A DNA stretch of 55,466 bases from CAZAKZ01 sp964485695 (GTDB lineage Bacteria; Planctomycetota; JAFGQW01), in contig CAZAKZ010000019.1 of assembly GCA_964485695.1 (NCBI GenBank), positions 1 to 55,466 of the forward strand, in the 5' to 3' direction. Numbering within the stretch: the first letter of the stretch is position 1; each line of letters begins with the position of its first letter. A program made the translations under genes and the position numbers. A model generated the notes under the pieces. The model did not search any database and was not told the DNA's origin. It saw nothing but the letters and a program-made list of their open reading frames with translations. This document shows positions 18,997 through 28,003 of this stretch, piece after piece.

Positions 18997-20034
18997 ATGG
19001 GAAACGAGTCATCCTCGAAGCCGACGAAATTCACCCGCCGCGAGTTCATCAAGACCTCGGTCACCACCGCCGGATCGGCGGCTGTGGTCGCCTCTCTCCC
19101 CTTCGAGGTCCTCGCCGACTCCGGAATGGAGAGATCCCGGGTCGTGAAGATCGTGGGCAAGAACGTGCTTGAGGAGCAGAAGGTCACCGCCGCCGTCAAC
19201 AAGGACGTCGTCCGGAAGATGATCGAGAGCGGCCTGACGAAGTTCACGGGCAAGAAAACCCTCGAGGAGGCCCTTGGCGTATTCGTTAATAAGGACGACG
19301 TCGTGGGGCTCAAGATCAACTGCCTCGGCCGGGCTCACCTCTCGACCCATCCCCAGATTCCAGAGGTCCTGGCCGAAGGCCTCCAGGCCCTCGGAGTGCC
19401 GCCCGACAACATCTACGTCTTTGACCGCTTCCGGTCCCACCTCAAGCCGGCGGGCTACACCCTGACCAACGAAGCGGGGAAGGTGCGATGCGTCGGCTTC
19501 GATAACGACTTGGATCCCGATGCGACCTACACGACGCCCGACGGGGGCTACACCACGAACTGGCCGAAGCTCCTCACGCAAAAGCTCACAAAGATCATCA
19601 ACCTCCCGGTGATGAAGAACCATTCGATCGCGGGAGTCACCCTGGCGCTCAAGAACCTGGCCTTCGGCCTCGTCCATCCGACCAGCGGCCCCTGCCACAA
19701 CAACCAATGCGATCCATTCGTCGCCAACGTCTGCTCCGAGAAACACATCCAGGACCGCCTCGTTCTCAACATCATGGACGGTATCCTCTGCGGATTCTCC
19801 GGCGGCCCCGCAAGGTGCACCAACGACAAGAAAGCGGTGTGGAACACCCTCTATTTCTCCGTCGACCCGGTGGCCCTCGACTCGGTGGTGCGAAAAGACC
19901 TGAACATCGTGCGGGAGAAGGTGAAGAAGCGCAAGATCTACTCGAGCGCTACGAAGCACATCGAGACCGCGGCGAAAAAGGGCCTCGGGAACGTCGATCC
20001 CAGGAAGATCACCCTCGTCACGGGCAAGGTGTGA
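18997..20034 (+). CDS. Tat-exported DUF362 domain protein
   Basis: The 345-residue protein carries a twin-arginine signal (TRREFIKTSVTTAGSAAVVA, about 10-29), so it should be exported folded, probably with a cofactor. The body matches DUF362, with VVGLKINCLGR (about 104), a central LPVMKNHSIAGVTLALKNLAF (split here as LPVMKNHSIA and GVTLALKNLA, about 204-223) and a C-terminal SVDPVALDSV. DUF362 has no settled function; some members bind Fe-S clusters. The few cysteines here are not arranged as a ferredoxin motif. It sits 28 bases after the lipoprotein gene and is followed by the 105-bp inverted repeat. Confidence 0.85.
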   Translation: MGNESSSKPTKFTRREFIKTSVTTAGSAAVVASLPFEVLADSGMERSRVVKIVGKNVLEEQKVTAAVNKDVVRKMIESGLTKFTGKKTLEEALGVFVNKDDVVGLKINCLGRAHLSTHPQIPEVLAEGLQALGVPPDNIYVFDRFRSHLKPAGYTLTNEAGKVRCVGFDNDLDPDATYTTPDGGYTTNWPKLLTQKLTKIINLPVMKNHSIAGVTLALKNLAFGLVHPTSGPCHNNQCDPFVANVCSEKHIQDRLVLNIMDGILCGFSGGPARCTNDKKAVWNTLYFSVDPVALDSVVRKDLNIVREKVKKRKIYSSATKHIETAAKKGLGNVDPRKITLVTGKV

Positions 20035-20044
20035 ATGGCCCACT

Positions 20045-20149
20045 GATTTCATGGCCGGTTTTTGAGCGCATACCCGCTCATATTGCTTCGATGAAAACTT
20101 CATGAGCCTGAAATGAGCGGATTTTCGCTCATAATGTGCCCATGAAATC
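20045..20149. repeat. 105-bp symmetric composite inverted repeat
   Basis: Two 51-base arms (20045-20095 and 20099-20149) are inverted about a single centre at 20097. Conserved blocks pair exactly: GATTTCATGG with CCATGAAATC, TGAGCG with CGCTCA (twice) and ATGAA with TTCAT. The blocks between them differ but keep the same length; in all 35 of 51 positions match. Each arm also contains its own palindrome, TGAGCG-N6-CGCTCA (20063-20080 and 20114-20131). It begins ten bases after the DUF362 stop codon. Confidence 0.85.
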
Positions 20150-20200
20150 CGGGTGGTCGATTCTGCTTGCATGGATACAGGGCGTGTAGTCCACGAGCGA

Positions 20201-20228
20201 TTGCATTTTTCCAGAGGTCCTGTATCCT
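20201..20228 (+). promoter_or_regulatory. Promoter of the VWA-domain gene
   Basis: TTGCAT (20201-20206) and TATCCT (20223-20228) are 16 bases apart. The predicted start of transcription is near 20235, about 23 bases before the chosen ATG. Confidence 0.4.
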
Positions 20229-20257
20229 TGAACAGAGGTCGGGCGTCTGAATATCGG

Positions 20258-22216
20258 ATGATGGATATCTTCGGGATGACCGGCCGTTTCTTCATATTCG
20301 CCCTCCTCCTGACCTCCGCCGCCCTCCCGGCCCAGGATGCTCGGGACTCCGCGTCGCTCCGGGCCCTGGACCGGTGGAGCCGGGCCTATCGTTCCCATCG
20401 GATCCGGTTCTCCCTGGAATCGCATTACATGCAATACGCGTGCGCCCGGGCCTCCATCATGAGGCCCCTCGCCGGGGCGAAGGACCGGAAGATCCTGGCC
20501 GGGCCCAGGGAGATCGTTCACCGGTTCAGGCTCTACCGCCTGGGGAAGATCGACGGCCTGGATCTGGCGCGGTTCATCATGGGCAAGCAGCACGTCCGCA
20601 AGATCGACAACCTCGAATCTCTCGCCGGACTCCTGGTGACCTTCAGACGCGCTGCCCTCGCGGAAGCGCCCGGGGAGGTCCAGAAAGAAACCGCCCGGCA
20701 ATTCCTGCGCATCGCGACCCACACCTTTGGAGTGGACCTCGCCGCCGAAGGGGGGCGCTGGGGTGTGACCCGGAAGTACCACCCCAACCTGGTCCGGAGC
20801 GAGGCCCGGAAGTATCTTACGGTCCTGGCAGGTCGTTCGGCGCCCGTGAGGGGACTCCTCCTGGACGTGGCGCGGGAAAGGATTGCGTTCAAGGAAGCCC
20901 GGATGCACCCCGGCGAGGTGGCCCTGGCCTGCCTTGCTGGCCTGGATTTCTCCACCCTGGTCGAGAACGACATTTACCTGCTCAGCCGGACCCTGACCGA
21001 CATCGTCTCCGGCGGGAGAAATTTCTGGATTCGCCTCGCCGCCGCACGCCTCCTGTCCGGATTCGGATCCCGCTACCATGGTCGGATCCTTGCCATGAAC
21101 CTGGAGGCCGTAGCACGGCACCACGAGGAGAAAGCCGCGAGCCCCGGCGCCCGGGTCGGCCTCGCCGTTGTGGAGGCGTCCGGCGTGCATCTGGCCAGGG
21201 CCGGGAAGGCCGGTCGGTTCCATGTCAAATGGGCCGACGTTCCCAGGACCTTGAAGGCGCTGGTGGGGGAGCTGCTGCGATGCCTCGGGAACGAGGGGCT
21301 GCCCCTGGAGCTACGTCTCCGGGTACTGTCGGCTCTGGAGAGCGCCGGTCACTGGCACGTCGTCCATGCCCTGGTGAAGGTCTTCCCGGGGGTGTCGCCG
21401 GAAGGCCTGAAAGCCGGAGTGTACCGGACACTCCAGAGGCTGACGCGCCACCGGGAGTCCGAGCCGGAAGCGTGGCTGCGGTGGTATGCGTGGCACAGGG
21501 CGGAACACGACGGCGCCGTGGAGGCCTCCCGGTACGCCGCCCCGGAGGCCGTGCGATTCTACGGCATCCCCATCGTGGGGGATCGCATCCTCTTCGTGGT
21601 CGATACTTCCGGGAGCATGGCGGACCCCCTGGCCCTGCGGCCGACGAACCAGCAGGACCGGTTTTCCAAGATCGGCCGGACGCGGACGGAACTGATCAAG
21701 ACCATCGAGGCCCTGAACGACCACAAGAGGTTCAACGCCATTTTCTTCGATGATTCCGTGCACGCCCTCTTCAAAGAGCTGGTGCTTGCCACCCGGGAGA
21801 ACCGACTCAAGGCGGTCACGAGGATCAAGGGCTTGAGTGGAAGCGGCTGGACGGATTTCGGCGCCGCCGTTCTCGCCGCTTTCGGGAAGCGGAGGATGGG
21901 CGAGGCGATTCCGCTTCCGCGCGCACCGGACACGGTGAGGCACGCTTCCACCCGCAGGCGGATTCTCCCGGACCAGATCGTTCTCCTCTCCGACGGCATG
22001 CCCTCCAAGGGACAGCTGTTCTTGCCCGTGGATACCGTCGAAGAGATCAACCGTCTCAACCGGGCCCTGGACATCCGCATCGATGCCGTGGCCCTGGGCC
22101 ACGAATCCGATCCCTTCCTGCTCGAGGAAATCGCGCGTGAGAACCGGGGAGTCCTCGTGGTCTTTCCCGAGGCGTTCGCCGATTACTACCGGAAGTTCAA
22201 GGCAGAGATGAAGTGA
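20258..22216 (+). CDS. Exported protein with C-terminal von Willebrand A domain
   Basis: The product (652 residues) has a signal-like segment (GRFFIFALLLTSAALPAQ, about 9-26). A long all-helical middle region suggestive of armadillo/HEAT packing follows. A von Willebrand factor A domain begins at about residue 440, with a MIDAS motif DTSGSMAD, the later Thr/Asp pair in GSGWTDFGAAV, and QIVLLSDGMPS. VWA domains bind divalent metal and mediate protein-protein contacts. Translation could start at ATG 20258, 20261 or 20276; none has a good Shine-Dalgarno sequence. I chose 20258 because it is the first after the predicted promoter. It converges on the rhamnosidase gene with one base between stops. 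Confidence 0.75.
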   Translation: MMDIFGMTGRFFIFALLLTSAALPAQDARDSASLRALDRWSRAYRSHRIRFSLESHYMQYACARASIMRPLAGAKDRKILAGPREIVHRFRLYRLGKIDGLDLARFIMGKQHVRKIDNLESLAGLLVTFRRAALAEAPGEVQKETARQFLRIATHTFGVDLAAEGGRWGVTRKYHPNLVRSEARKYLTVLAGRSAPVRGLLLDVARERIAFKEARMHPGEVALACLAGLDFSTLVENDIYLLSRTLTDIVSGGRNFWIRLAAARLLSGFGSRYHGRILAMNLEAVARHHEEKAASPGARVGLAVVEASGVHLARAGKAGRFHVKWADVPRTLKALVGELLRCLGNEGLPLELRLRVLSALESAGHWHVVHALVKVFPGVSPEGLKAGVYRTLQRLTRHRESEPEAWLRWYAWHRAEHDGAVEASRYAAPEAVRFYGIPIVGDRILFVVDTSGSMADPLALRPTNQQDRFSKIGRTRTELIKTIEALNDHKRFNAIFFDDSVHALFKELVLATRENRLKAVTRIKGLSGSGWTDFGAAVLAAFGKRRMGEAIPLPRAPDTVRHASTRRRILPDQIVLLSDGMPSKGQLFLPVDTVEEINRLNRALDIRIDAVALGHESDPFLLEEIARENRGVLVVFPEAFADYYRKFKAEMK

Positions 22217-22217
22217 G

Positions 22218-25200
22218 TTAACGGCTGAACTTCAGGTCCTTGCCGTTGGTGATGTAGTTGATGCCCTTCAAGTCGTAGGTCACCGCAGCTACCGAGAAGG
22301 GCAGCCCCACCAGCTCGGGGAGGGCGGGAATATTCAGGGCCGCGGTGGCCTCGCCGCTTGAATCCAGCCGGCCCGCGAAGTCCGCGAACACGGTGGGGAA
22401 CAAGGCGCTCAAGCTCATGTAGAAGAGGAAATCGGGGTTCAGAGGGATGACGCCCACGCCGGGCACCTGGATGCCCGGGGCGCTGAGGGCGGCCGCGGCC
22501 ACCTGGTAGAGGGAGCCCGCCCGGGCCTGCTGGGCGATGTGGATCCACATCGTCTTGCCAACAGCCGGCGGTCCCTCGGTGGTGAGGCCCCCCACGGTGA
22601 AGACGTAGTCGCCGGCGGCCACCTCGAAGACAGCGGCTCCGGCCTCCATGCGGAGGAAGCGGACACCGGGGGAGGCGGCCGCCCGGAGGCCGGATTCCCG
22701 GACCCGGTCGGGGTGCGCGGCCGGCACGTGGACCTCGGCCAGGGCGCCCGGGGGGAGGGTGGCGGCTAGAGTGATATCGCTGCCGCGCAGGTCCCAGCGC
22801 GTCTTGATGGGGCCGCGGATCGAATCGTAGTGCGCCTGGACGTGGTCCAGGCCGGGGCCGATGCGGGGACGGATCCGGATGCGACGGAACCCGGCGTCCT
22901 GTGGGTCCAGATCGATTCCAGCCAGGTAGCGGTAGAGCCACTCCACGACGCTCCCGAAGCAGAAGTGGTTGTAGGAACAGGTGGGGTCCACCCTTTTTTC
23001 GCAGACGACGTCGTTGTTCCATCGCTCCCAAATGGTGGTGCCGCCCTGGTTGACCATGTATCCCCACGAGGGATACGTGGTCTGGAGCAGCAGCTTGTAG
23101 GCGATGTCGTCGCGGCCGGCTTCCGAGAGTACCGGCAGGAGGCAGGCCGTACCCGCGAATCCGGTGCTCAGGTGGTGGCCCCGCGACTGGATGTCGGAAA
23201 CCAGTTCGGCGACCGCTGCCTGGACCCGATTGGCCGGCACCAGGTCCACGTGGAGCGCCAGCGCCGTGGGCGTCTGGTGGCCGCTGCCCACGCGGCCTCC
23301 CGCGGTCACGAAGCGACCGGCGAAGGCCGCCTTGATGTCTGCGTAGAGCTTCTCGTACGCCGCCGCGTCCAAGGGACGGCCGATAACCCGCGCAATCTCC
23401 GCCATCTTTCTGGCGTCCGAGGCCCACACCGCGGTGGCGATGACTACCTTGTCCGAGAAGGGATATCTGGAGGGGGCCATCCAGTCCCCGTAGTTGTTGC
23501 CCACGCTCCGTTCCCAGATGAAGTTCGCATTGTTGGCGCGGATGTAGTCCATCCATTTCTGCATGGAGGCGTATCGATTCTTGAGAAGGGTCGTGTCGCC
23601 GTATTGTCGGTACGCGGTCCAGGGGATCACGATGCCGGCGTCCCCCCAGAAAGGAGCGGCGGTGGCGGAGGTGAGTCCGGGCACTACCGGCGCCATGTCC
23701 TTGAAGCTCCCGGCCGAGGACTGCGACTCCTCCAGGTCCAGCATCCATTTCCGCGAAAAGGCCGCGAGATCCATGTTGTAGCAGGCCGTGCGCCAGAACG
23801 TCTGGGCATCGCCTGTCCAGCCGAGACGTTCGTCCCGCTGCGGGCAGTCAGTGGGCACGCTGAAGAGGTTGCCACGCTGGCTCCACAGGGTGCTCTGCCA
23901 GATCCGGTTCACCAGGTCGCTGGAACAGGAAAAGGTCCCGGTCATGGGCGCGTCCGTGTGCGTGACGATGCCCGTGACGTCGTCGAGGCCCGGTGTGCCC
24001 GGATACCCCGTGACCTCCACGTACCGGAATCCGTGGTAGGTGAAGCGCGGTTCGAAGAACTCGTCCTTGCCCGATCCCCGGAGGACGTATTCATCCGTCG
24101 CCTTGGCTGACCGGAGGCTGTAGGTGTCGATGTGGCCCGAGGAGGCGAGGACCTCGCTGAACCGGAGCCGGACCCGGATCCCGGCCTGCCCTCGCACGCG
24201 GAGCCGGACCCAGCCCACCATGTTCTGTCCCATGTCGAAGACGTGGACGCCCGTGGAGGGGCTCGCGACGCTCCGGGGACGTTTCGATTCGATCGCCCGG
24301 ATCGGAGCGCAGCGCTGCGCCGTGAGCTGGACGTTGAGCGGAACCGCGCTGACCGCTGCCCAGTGCCGGTCGTCGAATCCCGGCGCGTCCCAGCCGGGTT
24401 CTTCTTTCCGGGCGTCGTATTGCTCCCCGTCGTACAGGGTGGAGTCCTGGATGGGGCCCTGGATGCCCTTCCAGGAACCGTCCGAAACGATGACCGTGCT
24501 CGAGTTGTCCTTGAAGTCCACGTGGAGCTCCAGGAAGAGGCGCATGGGGGCCGGGCCGTACGGGTAACCCGCCTGGGATTTCCAGCCCAGGCGGCTTCCG
24601 TACCACCCCTTGCCCAGGAAGGCACCCACCACGTTTTTCCCCGACTTCATCAGGCCGGAGACGTCGTAGGTCTGGTATGTGCTTCGCTTGGTGTAGTCCG
24701 TCCAGTCCGGGGTGAAGGCGCCGCTGCCGACGGCCTGGCCGTTCAGGCGAAGGCGGTAGAGGCCGCGGGCGGTGGCGTAGATCCGGGCGCGCTTGACCAT
24801 CTTTTGAATCGTGAACGCCCTGCGCACCAGGGAGGAGTTTTGGAAGATGCCGATCCACTGCCCCTTCCACTGCGAGGGCTTCAGGATGCCCGTCTCCCAC
24901 CAGGCTGTCGGGCTGAACGAGGACGGAATCCCGTCCTTGTCCCACACCCGCACCCGCCAGTGGTACCGCGTCCTCGAGACGAGGGCCGGGCCGCCGTAGG
25001 CCACGTTCACGCATTGGTCGGAGAGGACCTTGCCGCTGTCCCACACCTCGGCGGTGCCCGGCCGGCTGCCGACCTGGATCTGATAGGCCGTCTGCGTCGC
25101 GCCTCGCCGGGGGTCCTCGAGCTTCCAGGACAACCCGGGAACGGGTACGTCCAGCCCCAGAGGATTCACGAGGTAGTCGCACCGTAAGTCATGGAGCCGG

Positions 25201-25286
25201 ACCTGGGCCTGGGTGGCCGGAGCGAGGGCCGGAAGGCAGGCCACACAGAGGAGCAGCCAGATCAGCGTTTTCGGAAGCGGGGCCAT
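22218..25286 (-). CDS. Secreted alpha-L-rhamnosidase (GH78) with C-terminal secretion-type module
   Basis: The 1022-residue enzyme should remove terminal alpha-L-rhamnose from plant or algal glycans outside the cytoplasm. A signal peptide (LIWLLLCVACLPALAPATQA, about 8-27) precedes the bacterial rhamnosidase N-terminal beta domains. The six-hairpin catalytic domain carries DCPQRDERLGWTGDA (about 479) and GGTTIWERW (about 747), which hold the conserved acidic residues. A C-terminal beta domain follows. The last roughly 110 residues are the module shared with the proteins at 3593-4618 and 25353-26600. An in-frame TAG lies just upstream, so the ATG at 25286 is the furthest possible start. It is downstream of the beta-propeller gene and separated from it by a hairpin. 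Confidence 0.9.
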   Translation of the reverse strand: MAPLPKTLIWLLLCVACLPALAPATQAQVRLHDLRCDYLVNPLGLDVPVPGLSWKLEDPRRGATQTAYQIQVGSRPGTAEVWDSGKVLSDQCVNVAYGGPALVSRTRYHWRVRVWDKDGIPSSFSPTAWWETGILKPSQWKGQWIGIFQNSSLVRRAFTIQKMVKRARIYATARGLYRLRLNGQAVGSGAFTPDWTDYTKRSTYQTYDVSGLMKSGKNVVGAFLGKGWYGSRLGWKSQAGYPYGPAPMRLFLELHVDFKDNSSTVIVSDGSWKGIQGPIQDSTLYDGEQYDARKEEPGWDAPGFDDRHWAAVSAVPLNVQLTAQRCAPIRAIESKRPRSVASPSTGVHVFDMGQNMVGWVRLRVRGQAGIRVRLRFSEVLASSGHIDTYSLRSAKATDEYVLRGSGKDEFFEPRFTYHGFRYVEVTGYPGTPGLDDVTGIVTHTDAPMTGTFSCSSDLVNRIWQSTLWSQRGNLFSVPTDCPQRDERLGWTGDAQTFWRTACYNMDLAAFSRKWMLDLEESQSSAGSFKDMAPVVPGLTSATAAPFWGDAGIVIPWTAYRQYGDTTLLKNRYASMQKWMDYIRANNANFIWERSVGNNYGDWMAPSRYPFSDKVVIATAVWASDARKMAEIARVIGRPLDAAAYEKLYADIKAAFAGRFVTAGGRVGSGHQTPTALALHVDLVPANRVQAAVAELVSDIQSRGHHLSTGFAGTACLLPVLSEAGRDDIAYKLLLQTTYPSWGYMVNQGGTTIWERWNNDVVCEKRVDPTCSYNHFCFGSVVEWLYRYLAGIDLDPQDAGFRRIRIRPRIGPGLDHVQAHYDSIRGPIKTRWDLRGSDITLAATLPPGALAEVHVPAAHPDRVRESGLRAAASPGVRFLRMEAGAAVFEVAAGDYVFTVGGLTTEGPPAVGKTMWIHIAQQARAGSLYQVAAAALSAPGIQVPGVGVIPLNPDFLFYMSLSALFPTVFADFAGRLDSSGEATAALNIPALPELVGLPFSVAAVTYDLKGINYITNGKDLKFSR

Positions 25287-25304
25287 TCTCGAACTCTACG
25301 CGGA

Positions 25305-25339
25305 GTGAGCCGGGGCGACCTCCTATCGTCCCGGCTCAC
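25305..25339. repeat. Perfect 10-bp inverted repeat with ribosome-binding-like loop
   Basis: GTGAGCCGGG (25305-25314) pairs perfectly with CCCGGCTCAC (25330-25339) around a 15-base loop. In the minus-strand transcript the loop contains AGGAGGT, about 35 bases before the rhamnosidase ATG. No U-run follows on the minus strand, so it is not a classical terminator for the upstream gene. Confidence 0.6.
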
Positions 25340-25352
25340 ATTTTCCTTATTC

Positions 25353-26600
25353 TTAACGGTGGATGCTGAAGGTCAGGCCGTTGGTGATGAAGTTGATGCC
25401 CGACAGATTATAGGTCACGGCAGCCGCATGGAAATCGATCCCCACAAGGGCGAGAGAGGCCGGAATGTTGAGGGTGGCCGTGGCTTCGCCGAAGATGTTG
25501 AGGGTACCGCCGAAATTGCTGAAGATCGTGGGAAGGATATTCTGGACCGAGAGGATGAGGAGGGGGTCCAGGTCGAGAGGAATCGTGCCCACGCCTCCAA
25601 CGGGAATGCCCGTGGTGTTGGAGAAGGAGATTCCCACCTGGTAGGCGCTTCCCTGCTTGGTGGGCACGGTGACGTGGAGCAGCAGCGGGGAGGCGACCTG
25701 GGGCAGGTTCTGGTACGACAGCCCGGTGAAATTGGTCTGCCAGATGCAGTTGCTACTGAGACCCGGGACACCCGTGGCCCGGCTGGAGGCGATGAAGAGC
25801 TGGCGACCGTCGGGGGAAATGCTGGGCCGGTGGTCGGAGGTCGTGGAGTTGATGTTCGCCACGTGTGCCGGTGCTCCCCACGTGTCGCCCCGCTTCTTGC
25901 GGGTGACCACGTAGATGTCGTAGCTGCCCATTCCGCCGGGGGCGCCCGACATGCACAGGTACATGGTCAGTCCGTCTCCCGAGATGGACGGCATCATGCA
26001 GTTCCTCGGCGTCGTGGGCGTGTTCAGCTCGGGCACGGGGGCTGCCTTGCCCCAGGGAGCGGTGATGGTGGCCCGGGTGGATCGTTTCAGCTGGCTCTGA
26101 CTCGAGAGGTACATCTCGAGATGGTCATCGGTCACCGTCACGCAGTAGTCCGTGCTGGTGGAGTTCACTGGCGTCACGTTCACGCCCGCTCCCCAGTTCG
26201 CCGTGGGAGTGGTGCGAGTGAACATCCAGATGTCGTGGCCCCCGACGCCGCCGGGCTGGGAGTTGGCGGTGTACGCGGTGAGCTCGTCACCCATGAAGTG
26301 GTGGCCGAGGTCGTTGGTGGGTCCGTTGATGGCGCCGGGTTCCCGGGAGATCGCACCGAAGGGAGTGTGGGGATTGGTGCGGACGGCCCGGTAGATGTCC
26401 CAACCGCCCGGGCTATTGGGAACGTGGAGAAAGGAAGTGGCCACCCGGAATGTCAGGTTATCGCGGCTGATGAACCCGTAGTAGTCGGAGCTACTGGAGC
26501 TGACCTCCTTCACCACCACCGGCGCGCTCCAGGAGCTGACCTGGGCGGAGAGGCCTGCGGTGATCAGGAAGAGACATAACACGGTAATCAGAATTCGCAT
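25353..26600 (-). CDS. Secreted beta-propeller (PD40/TolB-like) protein with C-terminal module
   Basis: The 415-residue product has a signal peptide (ILITVLCLFLITAGLSAQ, about 3-20). Repeated blades follow in which a G-Y/H-D-I-W/Y step recurs (GGHDIWMFTRT, GSYDIYVVTRK), as does SxDGxxMYL or SPDGRQLFIASS. These are signatures of WD40-like PD40 propellers. The final roughly 105 residues are the module shared with two other secreted proteins here and are the clearest example of it (IPLDLDPLLIL, FGGTLNIFGEAT, LVGIDFHAAAV). ATG 26600 has GGGGA about nine bases upstream; an in-frame earlier ATG would put residues before the signal peptide. Function is unknown; ligand binding at the cell surface is a guess. 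Confidence 0.75.
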   Translation of the reverse strand: MRILITVLCLFLITAGLSAQVSSWSAPVVVKEVSSSSSDYYGFISRDNLTFRVATSFLHVPNSPGGWDIYRAVRTNPHTPFGAISREPGAINGPTNDLGHHFMGDELTAYTANSQPGGVGGHDIWMFTRTTPTANWGAGVNVTPVNSTSTDYCVTVTDDHLEMYLSSQSQLKRSTRATITAPWGKAAPVPELNTPTTPRNCMMPSISGDGLTMYLCMSGAPGGMGSYDIYVVTRKKRGDTWGAPAHVANINSTTSDHRPSISPDGRQLFIASSRATGVPGLSSNCIWQTNFTGLSYQNLPQVASPLLLHVTVPTKQGSAYQVGISFSNTTGIPVGGVGTIPLDLDPLLILSVQNILPTIFSNFGGTLNIFGEATATLNIPASLALVGIDFHAAAVTYNLSGINFITNGLTFSIHR

Positions 26601-26709
26601 GGCATTGTTCCCCTTTTGAGAAGTCCATAAAAGAGATACTGAGGGCGATATTGTCCAAGTAATCCCCATTATATATGAGGAAATGGCCGAGGAACCAGGA
26701 CAAAATTAA

Positions 26710-27954
26710 TCAGGGCGTGGGGCTGTCCGGTGGATTCTGTCCCGACCTCGTTCGGGAATCGATGTGCCGGAGGACTTCCCGGACGTATTCTCGCTTCTCC
26801 AGGTAGGTGCCGGGGTAAAAGCCTCGCTTGAAGCCGTACATGAGCAGATCCCGGAGTTGCTTCAAGTCGAGGTGAAACGCCTCGACGGCCTTGAGGACCT
26901 CGTCGGTGACCGTGGTGCGGCATACGAGGCGGTTGTCGGTGCAGATCGTGGCCGAGAGTCGGTGGCGGAGCATCTTGGAAAAAGGGTGGTTCCGGAGGTT
27001 GTGATTCAGCCTCGGCATGGTCTGGAGGTTGCTGGTGAGGCACACTTCCAGGGTGATGCGCCGGTCTCCGATGTACTCAACGAGAGAATCCACGTAGGCC
27101 TTCCGGTCCCGGATGTGGGTGTCCCGGATGGACCGGGTCGAGAAGAGGTGGGTGCCGTGGCCGAGTCGCTCGGCATGGAGGTCGGTGATGGCCTGGAAGA
27201 TGGACTCCGGGCCGTAGGCTTCGCCGGCGTGAACGGTCTTGCCCAGGAAGTTGTCGTGGACCACCTGGTAGGCCTTGCGGTGGTCGCTGGCGGGATAGCC
27301 CTTTTCCCTTCCGGCCAGGTCGAAGCCGACGATGGGCAATCCCTCCTCCCTGACCAGGTGCACCGCTGCCCGTGCGAGTTCCAGCGACGCCATGGCGAAG
27401 ATCTTGTTTTGGGGCGCGTACGAATGGGCAAGGATGAAACGGCCGAGGCTCCTGGAATAGCCCTCCTCGAAGTAGCGCATCGCGCAGACGATGATGCCGT
27501 AATGGAAGGCGGGCTCCTTGCCTTTGCGCACATTCGACCGACGGTTGAACTTGCCGGCCGCTCGCTTCAGGCCGCGGTTCACCGCCCGGATCGCCTGCTC
27601 CATTTTGAGGCCGGCGCTGGTGTGCAGCTGCGGCGCGAACCGGACCTCGATGTAGCGCACGCCTTCGGCCTGATTGTCCCTGGCAAGCTCGTACGAGACG
27701 CGCTCCAGGGCCTCAGCGTGCTGCATCACGGCCACGGTATACTTGAATCCCCTGAGGTACTCCGGGAGGTCTCGATACGACTTCTTGTAGACCTTCCGGC
27801 GGAGGCCTTCTTCAGTGTAGGACGGGAGCTTGACTCCGTTTTTTTTGGAGAGGTCGATGAGCGTGGAGAGCCGCAGCGACCCGTCCAGGTGCAGGTGCAG
27901 GTCGGTCTTGGGCAGGGCCCTGACCAGGTCATGGGTGATGGGCACGTGTTTCAT
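26710..27954 (-). CDS. add: Adenosine deaminase family protein
   Basis: The 414-residue metal-dependent hydrolase would deaminate adenosine (or a related aminopurine) to inosine for purine salvage. Zinc-site motifs are visible in order: KTDLHLHLDGSL (about 16-27), HAGEAYGP (about 238), ERLGHGT (about 259), CLTSNLQT (about 306) and TICTDNRL (about 334), where ADA normally has NTDDP. It is somewhat longer than the typical 330-350 residues, with extra insertions around residues 130-180, so substrate preference could differ. It lies 49 bases downstream of galT on the same strand. Confidence 0.85.
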   Translation of the reverse strand: MKHVPITHDLVRALPKTDLHLHLDGSLRLSTLIDLSKKNGVKLPSYTEEGLRRKVYKKSYRDLPEYLRGFKYTVAVMQHAEALERVSYELARDNQAEGVRYIEVRFAPQLHTSAGLKMEQAIRAVNRGLKRAAGKFNRRSNVRKGKEPAFHYGIIVCAMRYFEEGYSRSLGRFILAHSYAPQNKIFAMASLELARAAVHLVREEGLPIVGFDLAGREKGYPASDHRKAYQVVHDNFLGKTVHAGEAYGPESIFQAITDLHAERLGHGTHLFSTRSIRDTHIRDRKAYVDSLVEYIGDRRITLEVCLTSNLQTMPRLNHNLRNHPFSKMLRHRLSATICTDNRLVCRTTVTDEVLKAVEAFHLDLKQLRDLLMYGFKRGFYPGTYLEKREYVREVLRHIDSRTRSGQNPPDSPTP

Positions 27955-28003
27955 TCAAGGCGCTTCCGTTCCGGGCTCGAGGATAGCCGATCGTGCTCTC
28001 AGG

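Noticed and set aside
20045..20149. Integron attC site
   Set aside because: Size and symmetry are suggestive, but the RYYYAAC/GTTRRRY core boxes are absent and there is no integrase.
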